Of a DNA stretch of 64,000 nt, positions 39,136-49,000 are shown in pieces. This DNA comes from Candidatus Altimarinota bacterium (GTDB lineage Bacteria; Patescibacteriota; Gracilibacteria; UBA1369; UM-FILTER-53-11), in NCBI GenBank assembly GCA_018061065.1, contig JAGOUV010000001.1:52217-116216 (forward strand), given 5' to 3'. The notes beneath the pieces are model-generated. The model saw only the letters and a program-made list of their open reading frames with translations, was not told where the DNA came from and made no database searches. How positions within the stretch are numbered: position 1 is the first letter of the stretch; each line of letters begins with the position of its first letter. A program made the translations under genes and the position numbers.

Positions 39136-42100
39136 TTACTTATGCTTCTTCTTTCTGCGCCCCTTATTTAAGAAGAAAGCGAGATTTGCCGCCCCAACCG
39201 TTACTATGTAAGGAATCAAGCCCGGTCCAGTACGGCCACGTTCAGGTGCTCTCACGATACGTTGAGTCTGTCCCAAATCTGGTGCTGCTTCTCGGAGATC
39301 GCCGTTACCACTATCATCCGCTGCAGGAGCTACATCATCAATAACTTCTGCTTGAGGTGCCTCACATGCGCCGCCAAATGCGATGTATGTTTCAGTAGGA
39401 CAGGGGATGCACATGCCAACAATGCGTACACCTGGTCGTTCGGGGCCATCGTAGGTGAATTGACCATGACTCTCGCATGTTTCTGCAGGTACAGGATCCT
39501 CGTTTAGGACAACATCATCAACTGGATCTTCTGCGGCAGGATGAGGAACAGTAATTGTCACCGCGTTACTCAATACCGGCGTGCCGGTAAGACCTGCTTC
39601 CGTTTCTTCTAAAGTAGTGAAGCTCATGTCGTGTGCTCCCGTAATTCCTACGCGGAAACTTGCTGCATCTGCACTGCTGCCATCTTTTACGCGTACTTTT
39701 ATAATAATCTTATGAGCAACTTCTGGTGGGTCAAATAACACACTTTGACTCATGCCATTTTGCTCACCAAAAACAATATTGTTTGAGGCTGCATCAAAGG
39801 CGCGAATTTCAGTAAATGCGGTTTCTGCACCATTTTCATTTATTACAAATAATTGAGCTTCAACATCGCTTGTCGTAAAAGCGGCTGTTGGTTGAATGCT
39901 TACGGTAATTCCGTTCGCACGTACCACGCGCCGTGGAGTAAGGGTAAAGCTACCAACGGTAACAAAACTTCCACCCGGATTCATATTCTGTCCTGCCGGC
40001 ATGTCTGCTGCTGCGGCGATGCCGTGAGCTGAACGCTGACGTTCTTGAATTGCTACGGGAGAAGTGAAGAGAGGGAAATTGCCACTAATCTCTGCACCTG
40101 CTGGATACAAGAACATATCTTCTTTTTCCGTGAGACCAATTGAAAGCATTTTTCCACGGACACTATCGGGGTTGCGTACACGCACAGAGATACCAATATA
40201 TTCCGTTTGTGTTGAATCATAACCACGATCGCCGGTTAATTCACCACCATTGCCAGATCTAAACTCAGCGATATTATTTGCATTAAATTGTATAGCAGTA
40301 CTCAAGTCGGCCAGTGGCGTATTTAATTGTTTGCGCGTTAGTTTCACTTCGATATCGTTCTTATCCAGGCTGTTTGCCACCGCATTAAAGTGCAATTTTG
40401 TAGTACGAATAGTAAGATTATCGGTTGCACTCATCATGATTTTACCCAGTTCAAAGAATTCTCCGTTGAGTGGATTATTCGGAAGTGCAGTGCTTTCAAC
40501 CGTGGTTGGTTGAAGAATTTCAAGTTGTGGTAGCTCAATAGTATTTCCATAGATCGGCAATACTTCCTGGACGTGCTGTGAAAGATCAGCAAAAGTTATA
40601 CGGGATATACCAAGTGCAATTTTTTTGCCCCTCACTGCGTCGAGTGTCGTATTTAATAATTTTGCCCGCAAAATGAGATCATATTGTCGGCCAGGTGTAT
40701 AAATAAATTGAGATGCCTGTATTGCTTTTTCACCCGATGCATTGAGCGGCGTTGAAGCACCTCCGCTTGCGGCGACGCCCTCTCCTAGGGGAAGATGTCC
40801 TTCGTGAAGATCAACCATCAATTCTGGTACGATATTTGCAAAAGGTAGGGGATTATCTAGTCCCGGCTTCATTTTGAGAGTTACATTAGTTATTGTTGCG
40901 TTTACGTTTGGCGTAAAGGTAAAGCGTGCAACCTCGAATGATTGTGAATCATAATTGAACGAATTTTGTGATGGGCTTTTAGCATCCAGTACAAGTGAAA
41001 GAGTGCTTGCAACTCCACATGCTGGATTGATAAAACTTTGAATACTTGCCCATGTTTCTGCATCTACCGTTGCGGTTCCTGGTAGTCCTTTTGAGCGTTT
41101 ATAGGCAATAACCTGATCTGCGGTTGCTTGATCAAAGTTGGTGTTAATTACAAGATTGGTGTGCATGAGCACGTTCAATTCTTTTTTTAGATGAGATACT
41201 TTTTCGTTGTTCATTCCTTTAGACAACTGGGGGTAACCGTCATGGCTATGTGCAGGACAGGTAGAGTTATTTGGGTCAGCCTGAAGAGCATCTGCTGCGG
41301 CTTGATCTTCAGCGGCATCTCGCGCAGCCTGTTCCCGTGCAGCTGCTTGAACTGCTTCCACCTCTGCACGTCGTGCTTGTGAATCGATTGTTTGTTCATT
41401 ACCCCATAAGGCGAATGTTCCCGTAGGAGTTGGTTCACCGTGTAATACGATGTCTTCAGCATTCAGTACTCCCAGTGTGAATTTTCTTCCTAAAAGGCTA
41501 TTTTCTTCTACCGTATTTGCTTTTACGATAATTTGGTGTGGGCCTTCAGCAAGAGGTAAACGTCCTCCTCTAATAAGGGGGATACGTGTTTTTCCTCTGG
41601 CCTCCATGACTGTTGGTGCAGACATGGCAGCTTCTACTCCGGCTGCATTTTTCTTGAAAATTTGTACAGTTAACTTTGTTCCTTCAAGGTCTCCCTTTCT
41701 TGCTCCACTTGGTTTGAGTGAGAGAAACATCGTATCTACCGTAATATCTTTTGTGGCGCTTACTAAAAGTGCCGTGACGGGGGCCATCTGCCCTCCATTT
41801 CTACCCCAAGGGAATGGTGCAGCTGGAGGAGTATTGGGACTCACCTGTATCTGTGTTTGTGCAGCAGCAGCTGCATTGCCGATTTTGAAGTCAGCACCCA
41901 TCATGCGTTGTGTGGAAAAAACTCCAGCTCGAGCAAAATTTCCACTGATAACCTGTGCAGGAGGATCAAGTAGGAAATCTGCTGGCGACTGGAATCCAAC
42001 GGCGAAATATCTATCACCAACGGCATCGGCTTTAACCCGTGCCTTAATAATTAATTCGTATGCACCTCGTTGAAAACGATTCGCGTCAGCTGCTGAAATA

Positions 42101-43071
42101 AATTCAGCTTGTTCAAATGAAGCCCCATTACCGGTCATACTTTTCAGCTGCGTGATGGCTACTTCAATATTATCTTTTTTCTTAAAGAGCTGGACTTCTA
42201 TATCTTCTGGTCTGATTAAAGGATTCATTATCTGTCCCACATTAGCGCCGCCAACTGCACGAATGTCATCTCTCAAACTTACTTTCATATGAGAAGGACG
42301 AAATTCTCCATTTGCGGTTAAGTCATAAATAGCTATCGGTGTTAATGGGCTACCGGGTAGCAGTGTTGGGGGGTTTAAAAGATCCCCCGGCGTACTTCGA
42401 GAGAGTGCTATTGCATTACTTACATTTGCCTGTGAAATGCTAAATTCATTGCCATAAATGGGAAGAGCTGTACCTGCATTCTGACGGTTTGCCTGAGTAT
42501 AGGTAACGCCTTGTAATCCGATACTAAAGTGTTTGCCTCGAGTTGCCGCTGAATTGCGTGCACGGACTTTGATAATAATTTTGCTTATTCGGTTTTGTGC
42601 TCCAGCGGGAACATTAAAGAAATTTACTCCGGTCAATTCATTAAGATTTGCTGCAGGATCTTCCGTAAATGTTGCTGTTTTAGTTGCAGCATTAAAATAT
42701 TGGGGACTCGTTGTCATGGCATCGTCCGTATTAAAAGCTTCCGTACGGCGATATACCATGACTTCTAAGTCACCGGGAGAAATTTCATTTGCGATTCCCG
42801 GTTGCATTTTAATGGTAAACGATTTATAGGTAATGGATTGCTCTGGAGCTACATCGATTGAAGCCACGGGAACAAACTCGCCCGGGTTAATTTCTGCAGC
42901 CGCAATTTGTGGATTTGTTGCACTTAATCGTACATTGACCACTCCGGCATCACCTGCACTTCCTCTTAGCTGGTTTATACTTTTCGAGGTAAACATCCAG
43001 AGACTTCCTCCTACAACGGCGAGAGAGGCAAGGGCGATGATTATCCACAATTTCATATTTTTATTTCCCAT
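39136..43071 (-). CDS. Giant secreted repeat protein with peptidoglycan-binding domain and TGP-type tail
   Basis: 1311 residues. A signal peptide or anchor (IIIALASLAVVGGSLWMF) precedes repeated modules of about 160-200 residues; each pairs a strand containing 'P-x-A-x-I/F-D-L/V' and 'M-K-P-G/S-x-x-x-x' with a closing GK-F/L-S/A-I/L-G. At least five copies are seen. Residues about 610-690 form a PGBD-1-like peptidoglycan-binding domain (LSKGMNNEKVSHLKKEL, DQATADQVIAYKRSKGLPG). Near the end a Cys-rich module (CESHGQFTYDG, GMCIPCP) is shared with the 189-residue neighbour, then RGRTGPGLIPY, a hydrophobic stretch and KGRRKKKHK. An S-layer- or adhesin-like wall protein is likely. Confidence 0.8.
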   Translation of the reverse strand: MGNKNMKLWIIIALASLAVVGGSLWMFTSKSINQLRGSAGDAGVVNVRLSATNPQIAAAEINPGEFVPVASIDVAPEQSITYKSFTIKMQPGIANEISPGDLEVMVYRRTEAFNTDDAMTTSPQYFNAATKTATFTEDPAANLNELTGVNFFNVPAGAQNRISKIIIKVRARNSAATRGKHFSIGLQGVTYTQANRQNAGTALPIYGNEFSISQANVSNAIALSRSTPGDLLNPPTLLPGSPLTPIAIYDLTANGEFRPSHMKVSLRDDIRAVGGANVGQIMNPLIRPEDIEVQLFKKKDNIEVAITQLKSMTGNGASFEQAEFISAADANRFQRGAYELIIKARVKADAVGDRYFAVGFQSPADFLLDPPAQVISGNFARAGVFSTQRMMGADFKIGNAAAAAQTQIQVSPNTPPAAPFPWGRNGGQMAPVTALLVSATKDITVDTMFLSLKPSGARKGDLEGTKLTVQIFKKNAAGVEAAMSAPTVMEARGKTRIPLIRGGRLPLAEGPHQIIVKANTVEENSLLGRKFTLGVLNAEDIVLHGEPTPTGTFALWGNEQTIDSQARRAEVEAVQAAAREQAARDAAEDQAAADALQADPNNSTCPAHSHDGYPQLSKGMNNEKVSHLKKELNVLMHTNLVINTNFDQATADQVIAYKRSKGLPGTATVDAETWASIQSFINPACGVASTLSLVLDAKSPSQNSFNYDSQSFEVARFTFTPNVNATITNVTLKMKPGLDNPLPFANIVPELMVDLHEGHLPLGEGVAASGGASTPLNASGEKAIQASQFIYTPGRQYDLILRAKLLNTTLDAVRGKKIALGISRITFADLSQHVQEVLPIYGNTIELPQLEILQPTTVESTALPNNPLNGEFFELGKIMMSATDNLTIRTTKLHFNAVANSLDKNDIEVKLTRKQLNTPLADLSTAIQFNANNIAEFRSGNGGELTGDRGYDSTQTEYIGISVRVRNPDSVRGKMLSIGLTEKEDMFLYPAGAEISGNFPLFTSPVAIQERQRSAHGIAAAADMPAGQNMNPGGSFVTVGSFTLTPRRVVRANGITVSIQPTAAFTTSDVEAQLFVINENGAETAFTEIRAFDAASNNIVFGEQNGMSQSVLFDPPEVAHKIIIKVRVKDGSSADAASFRVGITGAHDMSFTTLEETEAGLTGTPVLSNAVTITVPHPAAEDPVDDVVLNEDPVPAETCESHGQFTYDGPERPGVRIVGMCIPCPTETYIAFGGACEAPQAEVIDDVAPAADDSGNGDLREAAPDLGQTQRIVRAPERGRTGPGLIPYIVTVGAANLAFFLNKGRRKKKHK

Positions 43072-43098
43072 ATATATTTTTGTTTACGTTTTTTTTAC

Positions 43099-43668
43099 CT
43101 ATTTCTTACACGTGCGAGATTGAGTAATAAAGTTGTTCATCTCGCAGGGGATACATGTGCCATAAAGCATTCCGGGCACATCCTCTCCGGTGTATGTAAA
43201 GAGTCCTTTTGATTCACATGACGCGCGACTTGCCGTCGACGTCGCAGTTTGTTCGGGAATTTTTATTTTGTTTGTTTTAGTCGGTGTAGCGAATGTTGTC
43301 TCAAGCTGCTTAGAAGAAATGACAATTTCTTTTCTCACTTCACATCCCACCAATCTTCCATTTTCTACTACGGGAGTAGTTCCGAATGAACACTCGAGAG
43401 GCGTAGTCTGGATTTGCACCGGGCCGGAAATAATAGTTTTTTTTGTTGTGACGATCGGAGATTCTGGCGTTGCGGAACTTTGAATATCATTTGATATCAC
43501 GGCAGTGGGAAGGGGAGCCAGCGGTGTGATTTGTGGCTCACTAACAACGCTATCTAAGACCGAAGCGGATAAACCGCCACTGTCTTGTGCAAAAGAAGCG
43601 GTGGCACTAATAATCATAATCGCGCCTAGCGTTCCCAACACCCAATGAGTGATATGTGTATGTTTCAT
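43099..43668 (-). CDS. Secreted Cys-rich protein
   Basis: 189 residues. A signal peptide (VLGTLGAIMIISATASFAQ) is followed by a Thr/Pro/Ile-rich linker and a C-terminal cysteine module: CESKGLFTYTGEDVPG, GTCIPCEMNNF, ending CKK. The same spacing of CES-x-G-x-FTY, CIPC and a last Cys is found in the 1311-residue protein encoded 27 bases downstream, so the two probably share a fold or partner. It may act as a small companion of that surface protein. Function unknown. Confidence 0.7.
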   Translation of the reverse strand: MKHTHITHWVLGTLGAIMIISATASFAQDSGGLSASVLDSVVSEPQITPLAPLPTAVISNDIQSSATPESPIVTTKKTIISGPVQIQTTPLECSFGTTPVVENGRLVGCEVRKEIVISSKQLETTFATPTKTNKIKIPEQTATSTASRASCESKGLFTYTGEDVPGMLYGTCIPCEMNNFITQSRTCKK

Positions 43669-43700
43669 TTTATTTTTTGTTTTATTTTTCAGCTCACTTT

Positions 43701-43805
43701 TTAGTAACCACCAGCGAGAGCGGGCACGATGACACTTACGAGAATTCCCGTAATTCCTAATACTGCCAGTACGATCGTCGCGATTCTTGTAGATTTTTTA
43801 GTCAT
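43701..43805 (-). CDS. 34-residue single-span membrane peptide
   Basis: A 34-codon frame, MTKKSTRIATIVLAVLG onward, with one hydrophobic helix, ending VIVPALAGGY. The basic start, hydrophobic core and ALA-type end look like a signal peptide with a very short mature tail. It lies 7 bases after the 729-residue PKD gene and fills the gap before the Cys-rich gene, so it probably belongs to the same transcript. No homolog is known to me. Confidence 0.5.
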   Translation of the reverse strand: MTKKSTRIATIVLAVLGITGILVSVIVPALAGGY

Positions 43806-43812
43806 AAATTAT

Positions 43813-46002
43813 TTATGGTTCAACGGTTATAGTTTTAGAGAAAACGTCGACATTATTTTCGCTATCATTTACTTCTAGAGTTACCGGATACTCTCCGGCG
43901 TCCTTAAAAATAAAGGTTGGTTTTCGCTCTAAACTTGTTTTTAAGTTGGCAAAATTCCACTTATATTTTACCACAGTTCCGGTGGAACAGGTAGGGTCGA
44001 AGCTGACGGTGAAGGGAGCTTTGCCCTTATCTGCGCTCACCTCAAAACATGCAGAAAGTGAAATTGGACGTACGCTGATGGGCACATTTGCCGAGGCGCG
44101 TTTTCCATCCTGTGTAATCGCCGTAACTTTTACGGTGAATGTTCCGATTTGATTATAACGATGAGAAACTTTTGCAGCATTAATCTGTGGTCTGCCACCA
44201 TCACCAAAGTCCCATTCGTAGCTGACGATGCGACCTTCTGGATAGCTTGAGCCAGAGGCATCGAATTTTACGGTGAGGGGAGCTGTTCCCGCTACCGGAT
44301 CCGCTGAAACATCGACTTTTAAACCTTGTTGATCAACTTTTACCACAATCGTTTCTTTGTCGGTAAAGTTCGTGGCATCTGTGACAATCACGCTTACCGT
44401 GAATGTTCCTGCCTCGCTAAAGGTGTGTTTTGCGATGGCATTTTTTTCATCAGATTTGCCGTCTTCATTGAAATCCCAATCGTAGTCGATAATATTGTCA
44501 TTGCGATCGATTGAGCCCGAGGCATCAAAAACCACATCAAATGGTGCGGCGCCAGTAATGACATTATCTTTTGCTACGGGAGTCGTTTTGATAGAGGCAA
44601 TTGGCGCTTCAGACGCGGTTGCTACGGTGAAACGCTGGGTTGTCGTCGCGGTTTCTTTTTTGTCGTTGGTGACGCGTAAGGTTGCCTCAAAAGTACCTGG
44701 TGCTTTGAATACGTGAGTTGCAGAGCGAGTTGCTGCTGCACCGCCATCACTAAACGTCCATGCGAATTTTTCAATACTTCCAGTGGGCGTAGTTGATCCC
44801 GCACCGTTGAAGATATAGGACTGACCTACCACAAGATTGGTTCCCGTAACGCCTTCTACTTTAATATCGGCAACGGGAGTGTTTTTTGCGCCGACTTCAA
44901 TCGTCGTCTCTCCTACAGCGGGTGCACCGGTAGAGTCGGTAACTTGAAGTTTTACAACATAAGAGCCAACTGCATCAAAGGTCTTTTCTACCTGTGCTTC
45001 TGCACCATCATCAAACTCACCATCAGCATCGAGATCCCATGCATATGAAGTGATCTCGCCATTGTCTGAGCTTGAGCTTGAGCCGTCGAATTTTACATTG
45101 AGTGGCGCCTCGCCGGAGCTTGGATCAGCTTTTATTACAACTGTCGCCAATACATTACTAATCGTCACATCACGACTAAACGTGAGCTCAGATTCCTTTG
45201 CGGTTGTCTTGTCTTTTAACTCAATCGTTAAAATTGCAGTGTAATCACCTAGGCTCGTATAGGTATGTGTTTGTTTTTCGCCTTTTGCTTTTGTATCGTC
45301 ACCAAAATCCCAATTAAAACTTAATACATCAAAATTTCTGCGGTTAACGGGAGCTTTTGATGCATCGAATTTTACGGTAACTGGTGCGGTGAGTCCGGTT
45401 GTCTTTACCGGCTCAGTAATAATAGGGGAGGTGAGGATCGGTGCGGTACGTTTTTGTGATAAGAAGAAGTAGGCAAAGGTCCACAATACAATGAAGAATA
45501 CCAATGCGGTTGAAGCGAAGAAGATAAATACATTCGCCTTTTTCTTTCCTTCCTTGTCTTCTTTTTTTGTTGTAGTGCGTTTGAAGACGCCAATGATAAC
45601 AACGACGAAATTAACGAATACAAAGAAGAGGAAGATGAAATTTATGAGCGTAATTAAGAAGTTCACCACTTGTCCTGCAGGGACACCCAGGAATCCGAAG
45701 ATCGGGCTCGTTTCTGGATTGCCGAAAGCGACGAAACCAAATACGACGGCGATCACCAGGAAGATGGAACAACCAAAAGCGGTGATGCATCCCCAGATTA
45801 TTTTTTTGCCAGATTTCTGTGTGGGTACTCCTGGCTTAGCAGGAGCTACTGGTGCCACGCCTGGCTTAGCCGCCGGTACGGTCGTTGTTGTTGTTGGGGC
45901 AGGGGCAGGAGCAGGGGCAGGAGCCGCGACTACGGGAGCCACTACCGGAGTAGGTTGTGGTGCGGGTGCTGGCTGTTGCTGTGGTTGTGCTGGTGTGTCC
46001 AT
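43813..46002 (-). CDS. PKD-repeat membrane protein
   Basis: 729 residues. A Pro/Ala/Thr-rich start (about 1-65) leads into three membrane helices (about 70-95, 110-140, 155-180) with a short Lys-rich loop. Outside the membrane follow about six PKD domains, each marked by a WDFGD-type strand: FNWDFGDDTK, YAWDLDADGE, FAWTFSDGG, YDWDFNEDGK, YEWDFGDGG and YKWNFANL. PKD domains are Ig-like and mediate surface protein contacts. Two of the strands have DxDxDG-like calcium loops. It sits between the 1665-residue pilin/PKD gene and the small-peptide gene. Confidence 0.88.
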   Translation of the reverse strand: MDTPAQPQQQPAPAPQPTPVVAPVVAAPAPAPAPAPTTTTTVPAAKPGVAPVAPAKPGVPTQKSGKKIIWGCITAFGCSIFLVIAVVFGFVAFGNPETSPIFGFLGVPAGQVVNFLITLINFIFLFFVFVNFVVVIIGVFKRTTTKKEDKEGKKKANVFIFFASTALVFFIVLWTFAYFFLSQKRTAPILTSPIITEPVKTTGLTAPVTVKFDASKAPVNRRNFDVLSFNWDFGDDTKAKGEKQTHTYTSLGDYTAILTIELKDKTTAKESELTFSRDVTISNVLATVVIKADPSSGEAPLNVKFDGSSSSSDNGEITSYAWDLDADGEFDDGAEAQVEKTFDAVGSYVVKLQVTDSTGAPAVGETTIEVGAKNTPVADIKVEGVTGTNLVVGQSYIFNGAGSTTPTGSIEKFAWTFSDGGAAATRSATHVFKAPGTFEATLRVTNDKKETATTTQRFTVATASEAPIASIKTTPVAKDNVITGAAPFDVVFDASGSIDRNDNIIDYDWDFNEDGKSDEKNAIAKHTFSEAGTFTVSVIVTDATNFTDKETIVVKVDQQGLKVDVSADPVAGTAPLTVKFDASGSSYPEGRIVSYEWDFGDGGRPQINAAKVSHRYNQIGTFTVKVTAITQDGKRASANVPISVRPISLSACFEVSADKGKAPFTVSFDPTCSTGTVVKYKWNFANLKTSLERKPTFIFKDAGEYPVTLEVNDSENNVDVFSKTITVEP

Positions 46003-46031
46003 AAATAATGAGTTACAAAATGCAGTCTGAA

Positions 46032-49000
46032 CTAAATGCGCAGTTTACCGCGGCGCATAAAGCCCGCGACGCCGATGACCATCAGCACAATGCCGATACC
46101 ACCTGCGATACTAAATATAATTGTGTTGCGTACGCCCAAGTCTTTAAATACTGAGGCGGCAAATAATCCACCTTCACATTTTGAGGTAAGTGCAGCTGCT
46201 GTGGCAGCGTCTTTTGGCACTTTGAAGTAAATATCAATTAAGTCTTCATCTTGTTTGTTTTGGCGATCAGTTACCAGCAAGCGTGAACGATAATCGCCTG
46301 TGCCTGGTGGATGTCGCTTAATATCCGCGCGTTCGTAGTGTTTGGTAAAGCAGTTTTGAGACTGTGTTCCCGTGCCTACCACCGTACATGTCGGATTTGT
46401 ATTTTCAATATCATCTGCGCGCTGCCCATTGCCATCTGCGTCGTTAAATACGTTTGAGTCAAATGAATAATTAATAATATCGCCGCGTGAATCAGACCAG
46501 AAATAAGTGATATCTTCACCACAAGAAGTTTCTGGAATATATATAACTTTTTTCTTACAGTTATCGTTTGCGGAAATCTGGCAATTTGGAATTGTTTCAA
46601 ATTCTTGAGTTGATCCGTCTGAACGTTTTGCGGTGAGCTCTGCGCGTAAGATCGCTGCATTTGGGGTAAGACCCGGTGCAGAAGCGCTTGTGTTTCCTGG
46701 AATCAAATCGATGAATTGCGTTTTATTCATAACATTTCCATCAGAATCTTCCACCATCATTTTTACTTGATAGCGCTTGCTGAGAGGGAAGTCGAAGCGA
46801 GGATTTGGATCAGTTGAATCCACATCATCATTCTTATCTCCGTTACAGTGTTTTGGTTTTGGATCTACGTCACAACCCAATTCTTCAGTTGTATCAAAAT
46901 CCCATTTCCATGAAATAATTTTTGCACCGTGTTCAGTATCAGCTTTGCTGCTGTCATAGAACTGCACGCGGCGTGGGGGATCGCGGAGAACTTCATACGT
47001 GAAGTTTGGCTCTGGATCATTTGATTTTGCGGTGACGTTAATGGACACTTCTCGTGAAACTGCCTCGGCACCCTTATCATCAATTACTTTTAATTTTACG
47101 CGGTAGCCGCTCTGCGGACTCTTTTTTGCATAGATATGGGTAATACTTGCTTCCGTAGTTGGATTGTCGTTTTGGAATCCATCACCTTCCATATCCCATA
47201 TATAATTTACAATCGCACCATCTTCATCTTTTCCGCTCGAGGTGAGCGTCACTGATTCACCTGCACGAATAGCTGTTCTTGAAGCCTCAAACTTTGCAGT
47301 AGGTGCTTTGTTTGGGCCATTTTTTACCGTAACTTTTGGCAATTGTTCTTCATTGAATAATTCACTGCACTGAGTAGTGCTATTATCATTATCTGTTAAG
47401 CTCACGCAGAACGTATATTCATGTTCCTCATTTTCTTCTCCAATCGTATCAAGGCGAAGTAGGGCAGTATTTACCGTTGTATCGATAACGCCCAGTTTGT
47501 GTTCAGCATCTGCGGGATCGAAGTACCAGAATTGATATCCGGTAATTTTTCCATCAGGATCGTAGGCGCCCTCTGCAGTAAGTTGAACTTCTACTGGCGT
47601 CACATTTCCCGCGGTCTTTTTTTCAATCGAGAGGGAAGTGGCCTGTGGTTTTTTGCTTATGACCGTAATAGGGAATGTTGTTTCACTGCGCTTGTTTGGA
47701 TTTGCGTCTTCGTAGACGGTGAGTCGCACCAAGCGTGGTTCATTTTCCGCAGTAAGATCAGTAAATGAGTAATCGATCGTCTTTTTTGTTTTTTCAGTTC
47801 CATCACCAAAATTCCAGATATATTTAAGCCCTGAAGTAGTTCCGTTGCTGTTGATCGAATCACCAGCATCAAAGCGCAATAACTGTTTTCGAATAACTTC
47901 TAATGAGCCTGTTTGGCCCTCGATTACTGACTCCGGCAAGATGACCGGAACCCCATCAATTGAGACGTTGATAATCGCAAATGGATTATCATCGGGAGTT
48001 ACATAAACACGGCGAGAGAAAATATTTTCGCCATTATCTTTATCGGACTTTGCAGTTACCTGAAGAAGATATTCGCGTGGTTGAGTATAAATATGAGAGA
48101 ACTGATATGAGGTCGTAGTCGCATTGTCATTTTTACAGCTGCTTTCTTTGTCCTCTGAAATTCCCTCACAATTTTCTGCTGCGAGTTCTGCAGTTTCACC
48201 ATCTCCAAAGTCAACTTCTACGGCATCTGCATATGTTGTTTTAAAGGCTACGGTAAGCTCTGCTTTGCCTGTTACCATGCGTGCGATAGGCTTCATCTTT
48301 GCATCCCAAGTCGCCTCAATTATTGAGCCGATGGTCACTTCTTTTTCTATACGATCTTCTTGGCGAATCGTATCGCCGTGTGAATCATTTACCGTGAGCA
48401 CTACTTTATATTTTCCTACTTTATTAAATTTAACACGCAATTTTTTAGTGTCTTTGCTCGGTAGTTTTACATTTGGAGTCACAATACTCATGACTGAAGA
48501 ATCTTTTACTTCTTCGCCAATTTGATTATAGATCTGCCAGTTATAAGTCAGCTCGTCTTCCTTATCAGGGTCGAAACTTCCCGTTGCATCCATCTCAACC
48601 AGAGAAGGTTGTGCAGGATCTACACAGCTGTCTGGGCATGAACGCAAAATGAAATTTGCGCGTGGTTTGCGGGATTTTACGCTCACATGAACCTCTGAAG
48701 TTGCCGTGCTGTTACCATCATTGACCATCAGATGCACGGTATAACTTCCGGGTTTCTTGAATTTGGCGCGGAGTACACTTGCATCATTTGCACCAATTAC
48801 ATCGATTTCATTTTTCAAATTTAATACATCTTTGCCCTCAGCATCATTAATAATCTGCCACTCATAAGAAGTAATCTGGCCGTTATCACTGCGTGAGATA
48901 CTGCCATCGAACTCTACCAACTCTTCAGGCTCAGTAATTGTTTTTGTGGCACTGATACGTGCAGCAATTGCCGAGATATCAATAATCACTAATTTTCTAT

